A stretch of DNA of 58,350 bases from Bacillus paramycoides (GTDB lineage: Bacteria > Bacillota > Bacilli > Bacillales > Bacillaceae_G), in assembly GCF_001884235.1 (NCBI RefSeq), contig NZ_MAOI01000029.1, positions 1 to 58,350 of the forward strand, read 5' to 3'. A program made the translations under genes and the position numbers. The notes under the pieces are model-generated. The model saw nothing but the letters and a program-made list of their open reading frames with translations. It ran no database searches and was not told the DNA's origin. Shown one piece after another: positions 9,854-23,567 of the stretch (the stretch's first letter is position 1; every line of letters begins with the position of its first letter).

Positions 9854-10216
9854 TTATACTAACTCGATAATTACCATTGGTGCTGCGTCTCCGCGACGTG
9901 GACCAATTTTTGCAATACGAGTGTATCCGCCTTGGCGCTCAGCATAGCGTGGAGCTACATCAGCGAATAATTTTTGAAGTGCATCTTGACCAGTCTCAGC
10001 GTTAGCAACTTCATTACGGATGAAAGCTGCTGCTTGACGACGAGCATGAAGATCTCCGCGTTTACCTAAAGTGATCATTTTTTCCACTACAGAACGAAGT
10101 TCTTTTGCACGAGTTTCTGTCGTTTGGATGCGCTCGTTGATAATTAAATCAGTAGCTAAGTCACGTAACATAGCTTTACGTTGCGCACTTGTACGGCCTA
10201 ATTTTCTGTATGCCAT
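9854..10216 (-). CDS. rplQ: 50S ribosomal protein L17 (bL17)
   Basis: A 120-aa basic protein with the family start [16 protein letters not shown] and the typical LRDLATDLI segment. L17 lies near the exit of the 50S peptide tunnel. It is the last gene of the alpha segment, 35 nt after rpoA, and is followed directly by a terminator. Confidence 0.97.
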
Positions 10217-10251
10217 TCGTAGTTCCCTCCTTTGTTGATGGGTTTAAATCC

Positions 10252-11196
10252 TCAGTCGTCTTTACGTAAACCTAAACCTAATTCCTCAAGTTTATGTTTA
10301 ACTTCTTCTAAGGATTTACGTCCTAAGTTACGAACTTTCATCATATCTTCTTCTGTTTTGTTCGCAAGCTCTTGTACAGTATTAATTCCTGCACGTTTTA
10401 GGCAATTATAAGAACGAACAGAAAGATCTAGTTCTTCGATAGTCATCTCAAGAACTTTCTCTTTTTGATCTTCTTCCTTCTCGACCATAATCTCAGCATT
10501 TTGTGCTTCATCAGTTAAACCAACAAAGATATTTAAATGCTCAGTTAAGATTTTGGCACCTAAAGAGATAGCTTCTTTTGGCCCGATGCTTCCATCCGTC
10601 CATACATCAAGCGTAAGCTTATCATAATTAGCCACTTGTCCGACACGTGTCTTTTCCACTTGGTAAGTTACACGTGATACTGGAGTATAAATAGAATCAA
10701 TAGGAATTACTCCTATTGGTTGATCTTCGCTTTTATTTGCATCAGCTGGCGTATACCCACGGCCACGCTTTGCAGTTAAACGCATGCGGAAATGCGCATT
10801 TTTTGCTAACGTCGCAATGTGTAAATCTGGATTTAAGATTTCTACATCACTATCGTGAGTAATATCAGCAGCTGTGACAATACCTTCGCCCTGTACATCG
10901 ATTTCCAACGTCTTCTCTTCTTCAGAGTAGATTTTAAGAGCTAACTTTTTCAAGTTTAAGATGATCGTCGTAACGTCCTCTACTACGCCCTCAACTGTTG
11001 AAAATTCGTGTAAAACGCCATCGATTTGGATGGCAGTTACAGCGGCACCAGGGAGTGAGGATAAAAGAATACGACGTAAGGAGTTACCCAAAGTAGTACC
11101 ATATCCACGCTCAAGCGGTTCAATCACGAATTTGCCATACTTAGCATCTTCGTTAAGTTCAACCGTTTCGATTTTCGGTTTTTCGATTTCAATCAT
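10252..11196 (-). CDS. rpoA: RNA polymerase alpha subunit
   Basis: A 314-aa protein. The N-terminal domain (about 1-230) dimerises and carries beta and beta'. The C-terminal domain (about 245-310) contains the helix-hairpin-helix segment [20 protein letters not shown], which contacts UP elements and activators. It is preceded by a 180-nt spacer with a strong hairpin, unusually long for this cluster, and followed 35 nt later by rplQ. Confidence 0.98.
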   Translation of the reverse strand: MIEIEKPKIETVELNEDAKYGKFVIEPLERGYGTTLGNSLRRILLSSLPGAAVTAIQIDGVLHEFSTVEGVVEDVTTIILNLKKLALKIYSEEEKTLEIDVQGEGIVTAADITHDSDVEILNPDLHIATLAKNAHFRMRLTAKRGRGYTPADANKSEDQPIGVIPIDSIYTPVSRVTYQVEKTRVGQVANYDKLTLDVWTDGSIGPKEAISLGAKILTEHLNIFVGLTDEAQNAEIMVEKEEDQKEKVLEMTIEELDLSVRSYNCLKRAGINTVQELANKTEEDMMKVRNLGRKSLEEVKHKLEELGLGLRKDD

Positions 11197-11228
11197 TAAC
11201 TAAACCCTCCTTCAAAACGTCGAAACCC

Positions 11229-11261
11229 CGGTTAAACAAAGGACAAACCCCTGTTTAACCG
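11229..11261 (-). promoter_or_regulatory. hairpin in the rpsK-rpoA spacer
   Basis: A perfect 10-bp stem CGGTTAAACA/TGTTTAACCG with a 13-nt loop lies 32 nt before the rpoA start. It lacks a following T-run, so it is not an obvious terminator. It may stabilise or process the transcript, or regulate rpoA-rplQ. The rest of the 180-nt spacer shows no gene. Confidence 0.6.
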
Positions 11262-11376
11262 AAAGTCCCCCTTAGGCAGTTCCCGATTGTGCACAACAAG
11301 CGATGTTTCTGTACGAAATTTCTCGATAATGCATCATATCCATTATAGACAAAAGGGAAAATTCTATACAGAAAAA

Positions 11377-11787
<411 letters not shown>

Positions 11788-11790
11788 TTA

Positions 11791-12156
11791 TTATTTCTTT
11801 TTATTTGCTACTGTACGACGTGGACCTTTACGTGTACGAGCATTGTTTTTAGAGTTTTGACCACGAACTGGTAAGCCACGACGGTGACGAAGACCACGGT
11901 AAGAACCGATCTCCATTAGACGTTTAATGTTAAGAGATACTTCACGACGAAGGTCTCCCTCAACTTTAATACGATCGATGATATCACGGATACGTCCTAA
12001 TTCGTCTTCCGTTAAGTCACGAACTCGTGTTTCTGAAGAAATACCAGCTTCAGTAAGAATTTTTTCAGCAGTTGTGCGACCAATGCCGAATACGTAAGTT
12101 AAAGAAATAACAACGCGCTTGTCACGAGGAATATCTACACCTGCGATACGTGCCAT
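11791..12156 (-). CDS. rpsM: 30S ribosomal protein S13 (uS13)
   Basis: A 121-aa protein: [16 protein letters not shown] start, helix-turn region [24 protein letters not shown] and a Lys-rich tail that reaches the P-site tRNA. It sits in the 30S head and contacts L5 across the subunit bridge. It lies 21 nt after rpmJ. Confidence 0.97.
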   Translation of the reverse strand: MARIAGVDIPRDKRVVISLTYVFGIGRTTAEKILTEAGISSETRVRDLTEDELGRIRDIIDRIKVEGDLRREVSLNIKRLMEIGSYRGLRHRRGLPVRGQNSKNNARTRKGPRRTVANKKK

Positions 12157-12177
12157 TCCGAATGCACCTCCTTCTGA

Positions 12178-12321
<144 letters not shown>

Positions 12322-12326
12322 CTATA

Positions 12327-12545
12327 TTATTTAAAACGGTACGTAATACGACCACGATTTAAATCGTACGGAGATAATTCTACCGTAACTTTGTCTCCTG
12401 GTAAAATACGAATGAAGTTCATACGGATTTTACCAGAAACGTGAGCCAATACGACATGCCCATTCTCTAATTCTACTTTGAACATAGCATTTGGCAACGT
12501 TTCAAGAACGGTACCTTCGACTTCAATTACATCATCTTTAGCCAT
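12327..12545 (-). CDS. infA: translation initiation factor IF-1
   Basis: A 72-aa S1-like OB-fold protein ([13 protein letters not shown] ... RGRITYRFK). IF-1 occupies the 30S A site during initiation and helps IF-2 and IF-3. It lies 68 nt after map and 35 nt before rpmJ. I see no KOW-domain gene between map and infA. Confidence 0.97.
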   Translation of the reverse strand: MAKDDVIEVEGTVLETLPNAMFKVELENGHVVLAHVSGKIRMNFIRILPGDKVTVELSPYDLNRGRITYRFK

Positions 12546-12613
12546 TCAATAGTTCTCCCTTCTTCAAATCAGTAACATTTTACACTGCTCTGAAATACCG
12601 GAGAGCCAGCTAC

Positions 12614-13359
12614 TTATAAAGTGGTAAGGATTTCGTATCCTGCTTCTGTAAGAGCAATCGTGTGCTCAAAGTGGGCACACCATTTACCATCTACCGTTAC
12701 CACTGTCCAGTCATCAGATAGTGTTTTTACATATCGTCTTCCTTGATTCACCATCGGCTCGACACAGATGACCATTCCCGGCTTTAATCTAGGGCCTCTA
12801 TTTGGTGGACCATAGTGCGGGATTTGAGGGGCCTCATGTAAGTCTTGCCCGATTCCGTGACCAACATACTCCCTAACGATCGAGAATCCATTCTCTTCAG
12901 CATGGGTTTGAACCGCATGTGAGATATTTGATAATCTTTCGCCTGGTTTTACTTGTTCTAGACCAAGATACAACGATTTTTCTGTGACATCAAGTAGCTT
13001 TTGAACAGATTCAGAAATGTTTCCAACTGGATACGTCCATGCAGAATCTCCATGGTACCCATTGTATTTTGCACCAATATCGATACTGATGATATCGCCC
13101 TCTTCGAGCTTACGCTTCCCTGGAATTCCGTGTACAAGCTCTTCATTTACAGAAGCACATATGCTCCCCGGAAATCCGTTGTATCCTTTAAAAGATGGCG
13201 TAGCACCATATTTTCGAATCGTCTTTTCCGCTATTTGATCGAGCTCTTTCGTTGTAATTCCTGGAGTAATATGCTGTTTCAACTCTTGATGAGTTAAAGC
13301 AACGATCCTGCCAGCTTCTCGCATGATTTCTATCTCGCGAGGAGTTTTGCAGATGATCA

Positions 13360-13360
<1 letters not shown>
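12614..13360 (-). CDS. map: methionine aminopeptidase, type I
   Basis: A 248-aa cytosolic metalloprotease that removes the initiator Met after deformylation. Metal-binding residues are visible in [12 protein letters not shown] (Asp pair), [10 protein letters not shown] (His), CVEPM (Glu) and the final HFEHTIAL (Glu). The start overlaps the adk stop by one base (TAATG), implying coupled translation. Confidence 0.97.
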
Positions 13361-14022
<662 letters not shown>

Positions 14023-14064
14023 TCAGTACATGAGCATGTAGGGAAGATAATTCTTCCCACTTAC

Positions 14065-15366
14065 TCACTGCTTGATAAACCCTTTGTAATGGCGTTTTAC
14101 TAATTGGCTTTCTAGCTGCTTCATTGTTTCTAAAGCAACGCCGACAACGATTAACATACTCGTTCCGCCAATCTGTGCAGATGGAGGAAGATTTCCCAAT
14201 TTCGTAAAGATAACTGGTAGAATTGCAATCGCTGCTAGGAAAATTGATCCTACAAAGGTCAAACGATACAAGATTTTTGTTAGATATTGTTCCGTATTCT
14301 TACCCGGACGAATACCTGGAACATATCCACCTTGCTTATTTAGATTCTCTGACATTTGCTCTGGATTAACCTGAACAAATGCATAGAAATATGTGAAGGC
14401 TACAATGAGCGCAACATATATGATCATTCCCACTGGGTGAGAATAGTTAAAGTTTGCAATAATCCACTGCGATACATCATGTTTCGGGAAGAACTGTGCA
14501 ATAGTTGGAGGCGTAATTAAGAATGAAACAGCAAAAATGACTGGAATAACACCCGCACTATTTACCTTAAGCGGTAAATGTGTGTTTTGTGCTCCAGCAT
14601 GATTCCCATTCCCTCCTGTTACACGCTTCGCATATTGAATTGGGATCTTTCTAACAGCCTGTTGAATGAAAATAACACCAACAATAACCGCTAGCACAGC
14701 TAGTAAAATCAATGCAACTTTAACGATACTCATGAACAATTGATCTCCGATATTTTGAAACTGTTGTTGATACACTTGAGATATAACACTTGGGATCGCT
14801 GCGGCAATACCACCAAAGATAAGGATGGAAATACCATTACCTACACCTTTAGCTGTAATCTGTTCACCTAACCACATTAAAAATGCAGTACCAGCAGTCA
14901 GTACCGTAGCAATGTATAAATAAGTGCTCCAACCTGGATTCAAAATTAATTGTCCACCTACCATACCGTTAAAACCGATTGACATACCAAACCCCTGAAT
15001 AAACGCAAGAACAATTGTAAAGTAACGCGTGAATTGCGTTAGTTTACGACGGCCCATTTCACCTTGCTTCGACCATTCCGAAAATTTAGGAACAACATCC
15101 ATCTGCAATAATTGCACGATGATGGATGCTGTAATATACGGCATGATTCCCATCGCGAAGATGGAGAAGTTTTTCAAGGCGCCACCGCCAAATGTATTTA
15201 GGATACCTAAAGCATTTAATTGGTCTTGTGCTTTCAGTACGTCTCCATTTGTAAATGGCACTGGGATAAACGTGCCAATCCTGAATACGATTAACATCGC
15301 TAAAGTGAATAATATTTTACGTCTTATCTCAGCAACGCGCATAAAGTTGGAGATTGTACGAAACAT
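14065..15366 (-). CDS. secY: protein translocase subunit SecY
   Basis: A 433-aa polytopic membrane protein with ten expected transmembrane segments, the central pore of the Sec translocon. Cytoplasmic loop residues for SecA/ribosome contact (KRVTGGNGNH region) and the plug-side N-terminal segment are present. The start overlaps the rplO stop by one base (TAATG). Its partner secE lies at 41372 in this same window. Confidence 0.98.
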   Translation of the reverse strand: MFRTISNFMRVAEIRRKILFTLAMLIVFRIGTFIPVPFTNGDVLKAQDQLNALGILNTFGGGALKNFSIFAMGIMPYITASIIVQLLQMDVVPKFSEWSKQGEMGRRKLTQFTRYFTIVLAFIQGFGMSIGFNGMVGGQLILNPGWSTYLYIATVLTAGTAFLMWLGEQITAKGVGNGISILIFGGIAAAIPSVISQVYQQQFQNIGDQLFMSIVKVALILLAVLAVIVGVIFIQQAVRKIPIQYAKRVTGGNGNHAGAQNTHLPLKVNSAGVIPVIFAVSFLITPPTIAQFFPKHDVSQWIIANFNYSHPVGMIIYVALIVAFTYFYAFVQVNPEQMSENLNKQGGYVPGIRPGKNTEQYLTKILYRLTFVGSIFLAAIAILPVIFTKLGNLPPSAQIGGTSMLIVVGVALETMKQLESQLVKRHYKGFIKQ

Positions 15367-15806
15367 TAGATCACCTCAACTGATCCGCCAGCTGCTTCAA
15401 TTGCTTCTTTAGCACTTGAAGAGAACTTGTGCGCTTTAACAGTTAATTTTTTCTCTACTGCTCCGCTTGCAAGAATTTTAACACCGTCGTTTAACTTGCT
15501 GATAACGCCAGTTTCCAGCAATAATTCAGGTGTTACTTCTGTACCATCTTCAAAACGATTTAACGTTGATAAGTTTACAATAGTAAACTCTTTACGGTTA
15601 ATGTTTGTGAAGCCGCGTTTTGGTAAACGACGGAATAATGGAGTTTGACCACCTTCGAAGCCAAGACGAACACCGCCGCCAGAACGTGCGTTTTGTCCTT
15701 TATGACCTTTACCAGCAGTTTTACCGTTACCAGAACCGATACCACGACCGACACGGTTACGTACTTTACGAGAACCTTCTGCAGGTTTTAATTCATGAAG
15801 TTTCAT
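15366..15806 (-). CDS. rplO: 50S ribosomal protein L15 (uL15)
   Basis: A 146-aa protein with the family start [14 protein letters not shown], a Gly/Arg-rich flexible N-terminal arm ([20 protein letters not shown]) that penetrates 23S rRNA, and a globular C-terminus. It is translationally coupled to secY by a one-base overlap. Confidence 0.97.
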   Translation of the reverse strand: MKLHELKPAEGSRKVRNRVGRGIGSGNGKTAGKGHKGQNARSGGGVRLGFEGGQTPLFRRLPKRGFTNINRKEFTIVNLSTLNRFEDGTEVTPELLLETGVISKLNDGVKILASGAVEKKLTVKAHKFSSSAKEAIEAAGGSVEVI

Positions 15807-15839
15807 TCCCAGGCACCTCCTTATATTAATGAGTTATCC

Positions 15840-16022
15840 TTAAGCTTCTTTTACAGTTATAAGGTGAGAAACTTTGTTGATCATACCAAGAATAGCAGGA
15901 GTTTCTTCCTTAACTACAGTTGAATTCAACTTTTTAAGACCTAAAGCTTCTACCGTCGCACGTTGATCTTGTGGACGACCAATTACACTACGAGTGAGGG
16001 TAATTTCTAACTTTTTCGCCAT
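15840..16022 (-). CDS. rpmD: 50S ribosomal protein L30 (uL30)
   Basis: A 60-aa protein ([15 protein letters not shown] ... [11 protein letters not shown]), the usual short bacterial L30 on the 50S solvent side. It lies 13 nt after rpsE with a strong AAGGAGGG. Confidence 0.97.
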   Translation of the reverse strand: MAKKLEITLTRSVIGRPQDQRATVEALGLKKLNSTVVKEETPAILGMINKVSHLITVKEA

Positions 16023-16035
16023 TTGTTTTCCCTCC

Positions 16036-16536
16036 TTAACCTAGTAGCTCTTCTACAGATTTACCGCGTAATTTTGCAACATCTTCAGCGCGCTTAAGTT
16101 CGCTTAATCCGTTCACAGTAGCGCGAATCATGTTGATTGGTGTGTTAGAACCAAGAGATTTCGAAAGAATATCTTGTACACCAGCTAATTCAAGTACCGC
16201 ACGAACAGGTCCACCAGCAATAACACCAGTACCTTCAGCAGCAGGTTTTAAGAATACTTCACCAGCTCCAAAATGACCGTTGATTGTGTGTGGAATTGTT
16301 GTACCAACTAATGGTACAGCGATTAAGTTTTTCTTAGCGTCTTCGATAGCTTTGCGAATTGCGTCTGGTACCTCTTGTGCTTTACCAGTACCGAATCCAA
16401 CATGACCGTTTTTATCGCCAACTACAACTAGTGCAGCAAAGCGGAAACGACGACCACCCTTAACAACTTTCGCGACACGATTTATCGTAACTACACGTTC
16501 TTCAAGTTCTAATTTACTTGGGTCAATGCGATGCAT
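16036..16536 (-). CDS. rpsE: 30S ribosomal protein S5 (uS5)
   Basis: A 166-aa protein whose N-terminal double-stranded-RNA-binding-like domain contains [17 protein letters not shown], the loop where spectinomycin-resistance changes occur; it reads as wild type. The ATG at 16534-16536 is chosen because it matches the family start [13 protein letters not shown] and lies 8 nt after AAAGGAGG; the in-frame TTG one codon earlier is less likely. Confidence 0.97.
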
Positions 16537-16557
16537 CAATTTTCCCTCCTTTGACCA

Positions 16558-16920
16558 TTAAAATTGTAATCCAGCCTCACGAGCAGCTTCAGCTAGAGCT
16601 TTAACACGGCCATGGTATAAGTAACCACCGCGATCAAATACTACTTCTTTAACGCCTTTCTCTACAGCACGCTTAGCAACTGATTCTCCAACTTTCGTAG
16701 CAGCTTCAGTATTGCTAGTACCGTTAAGAGCAAGGTCTTTATCAAGAGTAGATGCACTTACTAACGTTACACCATTTACATCATCAATAACTTGAGCGTA
16801 AATATGTTGGTTAGAACGGAACACGTTTAAACGTGGACGTTCTGCAGTACCAGTAAGTTTAGCACGTACACGCGCATGTCTTTTCTTACGAGTCGCATTT
16901 TTATCAGCTTTAGTGATCAT
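16558..16920 (-). CDS. rplR: 50S ribosomal protein L18 (uL18)
   Basis: A 120-aa 5S-rRNA-binding protein ([15 protein letters not shown] ... [14 protein letters not shown]). The start is the ATG preceded by AAAGGAG at 8 nt, matching B. subtilis; a GTG three codons upstream would overlap the Shine-Dalgarno sequence. With L5 it docks 5S rRNA onto the 50S subunit. Confidence 0.97.
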   Translation of the reverse strand: MITKADKNATRKKRHARVRAKLTGTAERPRLNVFRSNQHIYAQVIDDVNGVTLVSASTLDKDLALNGTSNTEAATKVGESVAKRAVEKGVKEVVFDRGGYLYHGRVKALAEAAREAGLQF

Positions 16921-16951
16921 TCTTGTCACTCCTTTCTCTCACCTAACGGGT

Positions 16952-17491
16952 TTACTTAGCAGTTTTACCTTCTTTACGACGAACAACTTCGCCTTCGTAA
17001 CGAATACCTTTACCTTTATATGGCTCAGGGGCACGTACAGCACGGATGTTAGCAGCAAATTCGCCAACACGTTGCTTGTCGATACCTTTAATTACGATTT
17101 TAGTTGGTGCAGGTACTTCAACTTCAAGACCTGCTTCCGGAGTCATTTCTACTGGATGAGAATAACCTACGCTTAATACAAGTTTATCTCCTTGTTTTTG
17201 AGCACGGTAACCAACACCGACTAATTCAAGTCCGCGTGCGAAACCTGCAGTTACACCTTCAACCATGTTTCCGATTAAAGCACGAGTTGTACCGTGTAAT
17301 GCACGGTGTTCCTTCTGTTCAGATGGACGCTCAACTGTTAGTGTATTTTCTTCAATTTTGATAGACATATCAGCATTGAATGTACGAGTTAATTCACCTT
17401 TAGGGCCTTTTACTGTTACAGTATTGTCTTCTGCAATTGTAATAGTAACACCTGCAGGGATTTCAAGAATCTTTTTACCAATACGAGACAT
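16952..17491 (-). CDS. rplF: 50S ribosomal protein L6 (uL6)
   Basis: A 179-aa protein with two related domains and the conserved C-terminal stretch [14 protein letters not shown]. It lies at the base of the L7/L12 stalk near the sarcin-ricin loop. It lies 32 nt after rpsH and 31 nt before rplR. Confidence 0.97.
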   Translation of the reverse strand: MSRIGKKILEIPAGVTITIAEDNTVTVKGPKGELTRTFNADMSIKIEENTLTVERPSEQKEHRALHGTTRALIGNMVEGVTAGFARGLELVGVGYRAQKQGDKLVLSVGYSHPVEMTPEAGLEVEVPAPTKIVIKGIDKQRVGEFAANIRAVRAPEPYKGKGIRYEGEVVRRKEGKTAK

Positions 17492-17523
17492 GTGGTCACA
17501 CCTCCGTTCGTTTTAAATATATA

Positions 17524-17922
17524 TTACCAAACGTATGCTACTACTTCTCCACCAGTTTGTAATTGACGAGCGTCTTTGTCTGTCATTACTCCCTTAGATG
17601 TAGAAACAAGAGCGATACCTAATCCGTTAAGTACACGTGGTACTTCATCAGCTTTAGCGTAAACGCGTAAGCCAGGTTTACTGATACGTTTTAATCCAGT
17701 GATTACACGTTCATTGTTTGCACCATATTTCAGGAAAATACGAAGGATACCTTGTTTGTTATCCTCGATGTATTCTACATCACGAATGAAACCTTCACGT
17801 TTTAAAAGTTCAGCGATCTCTTTTTTGATTTTAGAAGCAGGAACCTCTAATTTCTCATGACGTACCATGTTCGCATTACGGATGCGAGTAAGCATGTCTG
17901 CAATTGGATCTGTCATCACCAT
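17524..17922 (-). CDS. rpsH: 30S ribosomal protein S8 (uS8)
   Basis: A 132-aa 16S-rRNA-binding protein ([17 protein letters not shown] start, [10 protein letters not shown] near the C-terminus). The ATG after AAGGAGGT at 8 nt is chosen over a GTG 12 codons upstream, which would overlap rpsN. In enterobacteria S8 represses the spc operon; no equivalent site is obvious here. Confidence 0.97.
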
Positions 17923-17951
17923 GTGTTTTACCTCCTTCCCATTTGTGGGTT

Positions 17952-18170
<219 letters not shown>

Positions 18171-18710
18171 TTATTTTTGGAATGGCATACCGAATTGTGT
18201 TAAAAGTTCACGAGCTTCTTCATCAGTTTTCGCTGTAGTAACGATTACGATGTCCATACCGCGGACTTTGCTTACTTTATCATAATCGATCTCAGGGAAA
18301 ATAAGTTGCTCTTTAACACCTAATGTGTAGTTCCCACGACCATCGAATGATTTCTTAGAAACACCACGGAAATCACGTACACGTGGTAAAGAAACTGATA
18401 CTAATTTGTCGAAGAACTCATACATTTGTTGTCCGCGTAAAGTTACTTTCGCACCGATTGGCATACCTTCACGAAGACGGAAACCAGCGATTGATTTTTT
18501 AGCGCGAGTTACAACAGGTTTTTGACCTGCGATTTGAGTTAATTCTTCTACTGCATTGTCTAAAGCTTTTGAGTTAGATACCGCGTCACCAACACCAGTG
18601 TTGATTACGATCTTTTCGATTTTCGGTACTTCCATCACAGATTTATAGTTAAACTTGCTCATTAGAGCAGGAGTAATTTCCTTTTGGAACTTCTCTTTAA
18701 GGCGATTCAA
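18171..18710 (-). CDS. rplE: 50S ribosomal protein L5 (uL5)
   Basis: A 179-aa protein that binds 5S rRNA with L18 and contacts P-site tRNA and S13. Family segments [17 protein letters not shown] and the [11 protein letters not shown] terminus are present. It lies 26 nt after rplX and 33 nt before rpsN. Confidence 0.97.
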   Translation of the reverse strand: MNRLKEKFQKEITPALMSKFNYKSVMEVPKIEKIVINTGVGDAVSNSKALDNAVEELTQIAGQKPVVTRAKKSIAGFRLREGMPIGAKVTLRGQQMYEFFDKLVSVSLPRVRDFRGVSKKSFDGRGNYTLGVKEQLIFPEIDYDKVSKVRGMDIVIVTTAKTDEEARELLTQFGMPFQK

Positions 18711-18736
18711 TGAAGTGACCTCCTTTCTTAAGAAAA

Positions 18737-19048
18737 TTATTTATCTAATAATTCACCAGATTTTTTTGCAATACGAACTTTTTTACCATCTTCTACTTTG
18801 AAGCCTACGCGAGTAGGTTCGCCTGTTTTCGGATCTAATATCATAACATTAGAAACGTGAATAGGTGCTTCTTTCGTAATAATTCCACCTTGTGGATTTA
18901 ATTGAGATGGCTTAGAGTGTTTTTTAACGATGTTAACACCCTCAACGATAACACGGTTTTGCTTTGGGAAAGCCACAAGGATAACACCTTGTTTTCCTTT
19001 GTCTTTACCAGTGATTACCTGTACTTTATCACCTTTTTTTACATGCAT
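18737..19048 (-). CDS. rplX: 50S ribosomal protein L24 (uL24)
   Basis: A 103-aa assembly-initiator protein with a KOW motif ([21 protein letters not shown]). The ATG at 19046-19048 matches the family N-terminus; eight extra codons upstream in frame would place the start on the Shine-Dalgarno sequence (AGGAGG). It binds the 5' domain of 23S rRNA near the tunnel exit. Confidence 0.97.
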   Translation of the reverse strand: MHVKKGDKVQVITGKDKGKQGVILVAFPKQNRVIVEGVNIVKKHSKPSQLNPQGGIITKEAPIHVSNVMILDPKTGEPTRVGFKVEDGKKVRIAKKSGELLDK

Positions 19049-19086
19049 CTTAATTCTGCACCTCCTTAGCAAGGCAATACCTTAAA

Positions 19087-19455
19087 TTATAGAACTTCTG
19101 GAGCTAAAGAAACGATCTTCATGAAGTTGCTATCACGTAATTCACGAGCTACTGGTCCGAAGATACGAGTACCACGTGGGCTCTTATCGTCTTTAATGAT
19201 AACCGCTGCGTTTTCATCAAATTTGATATAAGAACCGTCCGGACGACGAGCTCCGCTCTTCGTACGTACCACTACTGCCTTAACAACGTCACCTTTTTTA
19301 ACAACGCCACCTGGTGTTGCTTGTTTTACCGTAGCAACGATAATATCACCAATGTTAGCATATTTACGACCAGAGCCGCCTAATACTTTAATTGTTAAAA
19401 GTTCACGTGCACCAGAGTTGTCAGCAACTTTCAAACGAGATTCTTGTTGGATCAT
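19087..19455 (-). CDS. rplN: 50S ribosomal protein L14 (uL14)
   Basis: A 122-aa protein ([19 protein letters not shown]), highly conserved, at the subunit interface and the docking site of the silencing factor RsfS. It lies 43 nt after rpsQ and 38 nt before rplX. Confidence 0.97.
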
Positions 19456-19498
19456 GTTATGAAACCTCCCTTCGGACTAAAAATTCCGATTCGTCTAT

Positions 19499-19762
19499 TT
19501 AGATAATAACCGCTTCTTCAACGATTTCAACTAAACGGAAACGCTTAGTAGCAGAAAGCGGGCGAGTTTCCATGATTTTAACGATATCGCCAAGTTTCGC
19601 TTGGTTTTGCTCATCATGGGCTTTGTACTTTTTAGAATACTTAACACGTTTTCCGTACAAGGAATGAGTTTTGTAAGTTTCAACTAAAACTGTAATCGTT
19701 TTGTCCATTTTATCAGACACAACACGACCAGTATAAACTTTGCGTTGGTTACGTTCGCTCAC
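19499..19762 (-). CDS. rpsQ: 30S ribosomal protein S17 (uS17)
   Basis: An 87-aa OB-fold primary 16S-rRNA-binding protein ([15 protein letters not shown] ... [12 protein letters not shown]). It lies 20 nt after rpmC with a clear GGAGG. Confidence 0.97.
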
Positions 19763-19782
19763 TATGCAAACCTCCCCTCAAT

Positions 19783-21068
<1,286 letters not shown>

Positions 21069-21071
21069 CGA

Positions 21072-21413
21072 TTATCCCTCCTTCTTTTCTGATACCACAA
21101 CTGTGATGTGGCTTGTGCGTTTGTTAATTTGGCTTGCACGACCCATTGCACGTGGACGGAAACGTTTCAACGTTGGACCTTCGTCAACGAAAACTTTTTC
21201 AACAACTAGGTTGTTAATGTCCATCTCATAATTGTGCTCTGCATTTGCGATTGCAGATTTTAAAACTTTTTCTACAACTGGAGAAGCAGTTTTTGGTGTG
21301 TGGTTAAGGATAGCAATCGCTTCACCCACTTGCTTACCTCGGATTAAGTCTACTACTAAACGAACTTTACGAGGAGCAATACGAACTGTTCTCGCTACTG
21401 CTTTAGCTTGCAT
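21072..21413 (-). CDS. rplV: 50S ribosomal protein L22 (uL22)
   Basis: A 113-aa protein whose beta-hairpin ([20 protein letters not shown]) lines the nascent-peptide tunnel; this is the macrolide-resistance region and it appears wild type. The start matches the family [14 protein letters not shown]; a six-codon upstream extension would span the GAGG ribosome-binding site. Confidence 0.97.
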
Positions 21414-21430
21414 TGAAGTGCCTCCTCTCA

Positions 21431-21709
21431 TTATCTTCTAGTTTTCTTATCGTCAGCAAGGTGACCTTTATACGTACGAGTTGGTGCAAATTCACCTAAC
21501 TTATGGCCAACCATATCCTCAGTGATGTACACAGGTACGTGTTTACGACCATCATATACAGCGATTGTGTGCCCGATGAACTGAGGGAAGATTGTTGAAC
21601 GGCGAGACCAAGTTTTAACAACTTGTTTTTGCTCAGATGCAACTAATTTTTCCATTTTGTTCATTAAGTGATCATCGACAAATGGTCCTTTTTTTAAGCT
21701 ACGAGCCAT
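21431..21709 (-). CDS. rpsS: 30S ribosomal protein S19 (uS19)
   Basis: A 92-aa protein ([15 protein letters not shown] ... [12 protein letters not shown]) in the 30S head that forms a complex with S13. It lies 60 nt after rplB and 17 nt before rplV. Confidence 0.97.
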
Positions 21710-21769
21710 TTTGGTGCCTCCCTTCGTGATTGGCGTACGGTTCTAGAAATGAACCGTACTACAATCCCA

Positions 21770-22600
21770 TTATTTTTTACGACGACGAACGATAAATTTA
21801 TCAGACGCTTTGTTTTTCTTACGAGTCTTGAATCCAAGAGTTGGTTTACCCCATGGAGACATTGGAGACTTACGTCCGATTGGAGAACGTCCTTCACCAC
21901 CACCGTGTGGGTGATCAACCGGGTTCATTACAGAACCACGAACTGTTGGGCGTTTACCTAACCAGCGAGAGCGACCAGCTTTACCGATTTTGATAAGCTC
22001 GTGTTGTTCGTTACCTACTTGACCGATTGAAGCGCGACAAGCAGATAATACAAGACGTACTTCACCAGAAGTTAAACGTACAAGTACGTATTTACCTTCT
22101 TTACCAAGTACTTGAGCAGATGTACCAGCAGAACGAACTAATTGTCCGCCACGACCAGGCTTAAGCTCGATGTTATGAACAACAGTACCTACTGGAATGT
22201 TGATTAATGGTAATGCGTTACCGACTTTGATGTCAGCCTCTGGGCCAGACATAACTTCCATACCTACTTCTAAAGTTTTAGGAGCAAGAATGTAACGTTT
22301 TTCACCGTCAACGTAGTTAATTAATGCGATATTCGCAGAGCGGTTTGGATCGTATTCGATCGTAGCAACGCGTCCTGGAATTCCATCTTTGTTACGCTTA
22401 AAGTCGATGATACGGTATTGACGCTTATGTCCGCCACCTTGATGACGTACAGTAATTTTACCTTGGTTATTACGACCAGCCTTTTTGCTTAAAGGAGCAA
22501 GTAAAGACTTTTCCGGTCTGTCAGTCGTGATTTCAGCGAAATCATTCGTAGTCATGTTACGACGACCGTTAGTAGTTGGATTATACTTTTTAATTCCCAT
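21770..22600 (-). CDS. rplB: 50S ribosomal protein L2 (uL2)
   Basis: A 276-aa protein central to the peptidyl-transferase region and subunit joining. The conserved [14 protein letters not shown] loop, containing the His near the active centre, is intact, as is the RRRKK tail. It lies 28 nt after rplW. Confidence 0.98.
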   Translation of the reverse strand: MGIKKYNPTTNGRRNMTTNDFAEITTDRPEKSLLAPLSKKAGRNNQGKITVRHQGGGHKRQYRIIDFKRNKDGIPGRVATIEYDPNRSANIALINYVDGEKRYILAPKTLEVGMEVMSGPEADIKVGNALPLINIPVGTVVHNIELKPGRGGQLVRSAGTSAQVLGKEGKYVLVRLTSGEVRLVLSACRASIGQVGNEQHELIKIGKAGRSRWLGKRPTVRGSVMNPVDHPHGGGEGRSPIGRKSPMSPWGKPTLGFKTRKKNKASDKFIVRRRKK

Positions 22601-22628
22601 CTCAATTTCCCTCCTTCTTTAGTAAGAA

Positions 22629-22919
22629 TTAAACGCCTTGGAAGATTTCGATTTCTTTGCTGTCAGCAGTTAGCTTAACGATTGCTTTACGACGACGGCT
22701 AGTAAAACCAGCGTGACGACCAACGCGTTTTGCTTTCGGCTTGTAGTTCATGATGTTTACTTTGTCTACATTAACACCAAAGATCGCTTCTACAGCGTCT
22801 TTAACTTCTGTTTTATTAGATTTAACGTCCACGTCGAACGTGTATTTTTTTTCAGCCATCATTTCCATAGAACGTTCAGTGATAACTGGGCGCTTAATGA
22901 TATCACGAGGATCTCTCAT
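22629..22919 (-). CDS. rplW: 50S ribosomal protein L23 (uL23)
   Basis: A 96-aa protein at the tunnel exit and the main dock for trigger factor and SRP ([16 protein letters not shown] start). The start overlaps the rplD stop by one base (TAATG), so translation is coupled. Confidence 0.97.
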   Translation of the reverse strand: MRDPRDIIKRPVITERSMEMMAEKKYTFDVDVKSNKTEVKDAVEAIFGVNVDKVNIMNYKPKAKRVGRHAGFTSRRRKAIVKLTADSKEIEIFQGV

Positions 22920-23542
22920 TATGCAAGCACCTCCTCTACTTTTTCCACTGCCGCTTTTGTCATGATTAGCTTATCATGATGAAGCACATCTAGCACGTTT
23001 ACGCCATCAGCAGTGATTACTGTTACTCCAGGGATATTGCGAGCAGATAACTCTACAGATTCGTTTGCATCAGCAGTTACGATAAGAGCTTTCTTCTCAA
23101 CAGTTAATCCTTTAAGTACTGCTACCATGTCTTTTGTTTTTGGTGCATTTAACACTAGGTCTTCAAGAACTACAATGTTGTTCTCAACTACTTTAGTAGC
23201 TAATGCAGATTTGATTGCTAAACGACGAACTTTCTTAGGAAGTTTGTACGCATAGCTTCTTGGTGTAGGTCCGAATACCGTACCACCACCACGCCATTGA
23301 GGAGAGCGGATAGAACCTTGACGAGCACGTCCAGTTCCTTTTTGACGCCATGGTTTACGACCACCACCGCGAACTTCAGAGCGAGTTTTTACTTTGTGTG
23401 TACCTTGACGTAAAGACGCACGTTGCATCATTACAGCTTCGAAAAGTACAGCTTCATTTGGTTCGATACCGAAAATAGCTTCAGCTAATTCGATTTCACC
23501 AACCTGTGAACCAGTTTGGTTATATACAGTAACTTTTGGCAT
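22919..23542 (-). CDS. rplD: 50S ribosomal protein L4 (uL4)
   Basis: A 207-aa protein with a long internal loop ([19 protein letters not shown], about residues 60-80) that lines the peptide tunnel. In E. coli L4 represses the S10 operon; Bacillus uses a different, less defined control. It lies 25 nt after rplC. Confidence 0.97.
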   Translation of the reverse strand: MPKVTVYNQTGSQVGEIELAEAIFGIEPNEAVLFEAVMMQRASLRQGTHKVKTRSEVRGGGRKPWRQKGTGRARQGSIRSPQWRGGGTVFGPTPRSYAYKLPKKVRRLAIKSALATKVVENNIVVLEDLVLNAPKTKDMVAVLKGLTVEKKALIVTADANESVELSARNIPGVTVITADGVNVLDVLHHDKLIMTKAAVEKVEEVLA

Positions 23543-23567
23543 TGGAATTCCTCCTTCCTATTGTGAA

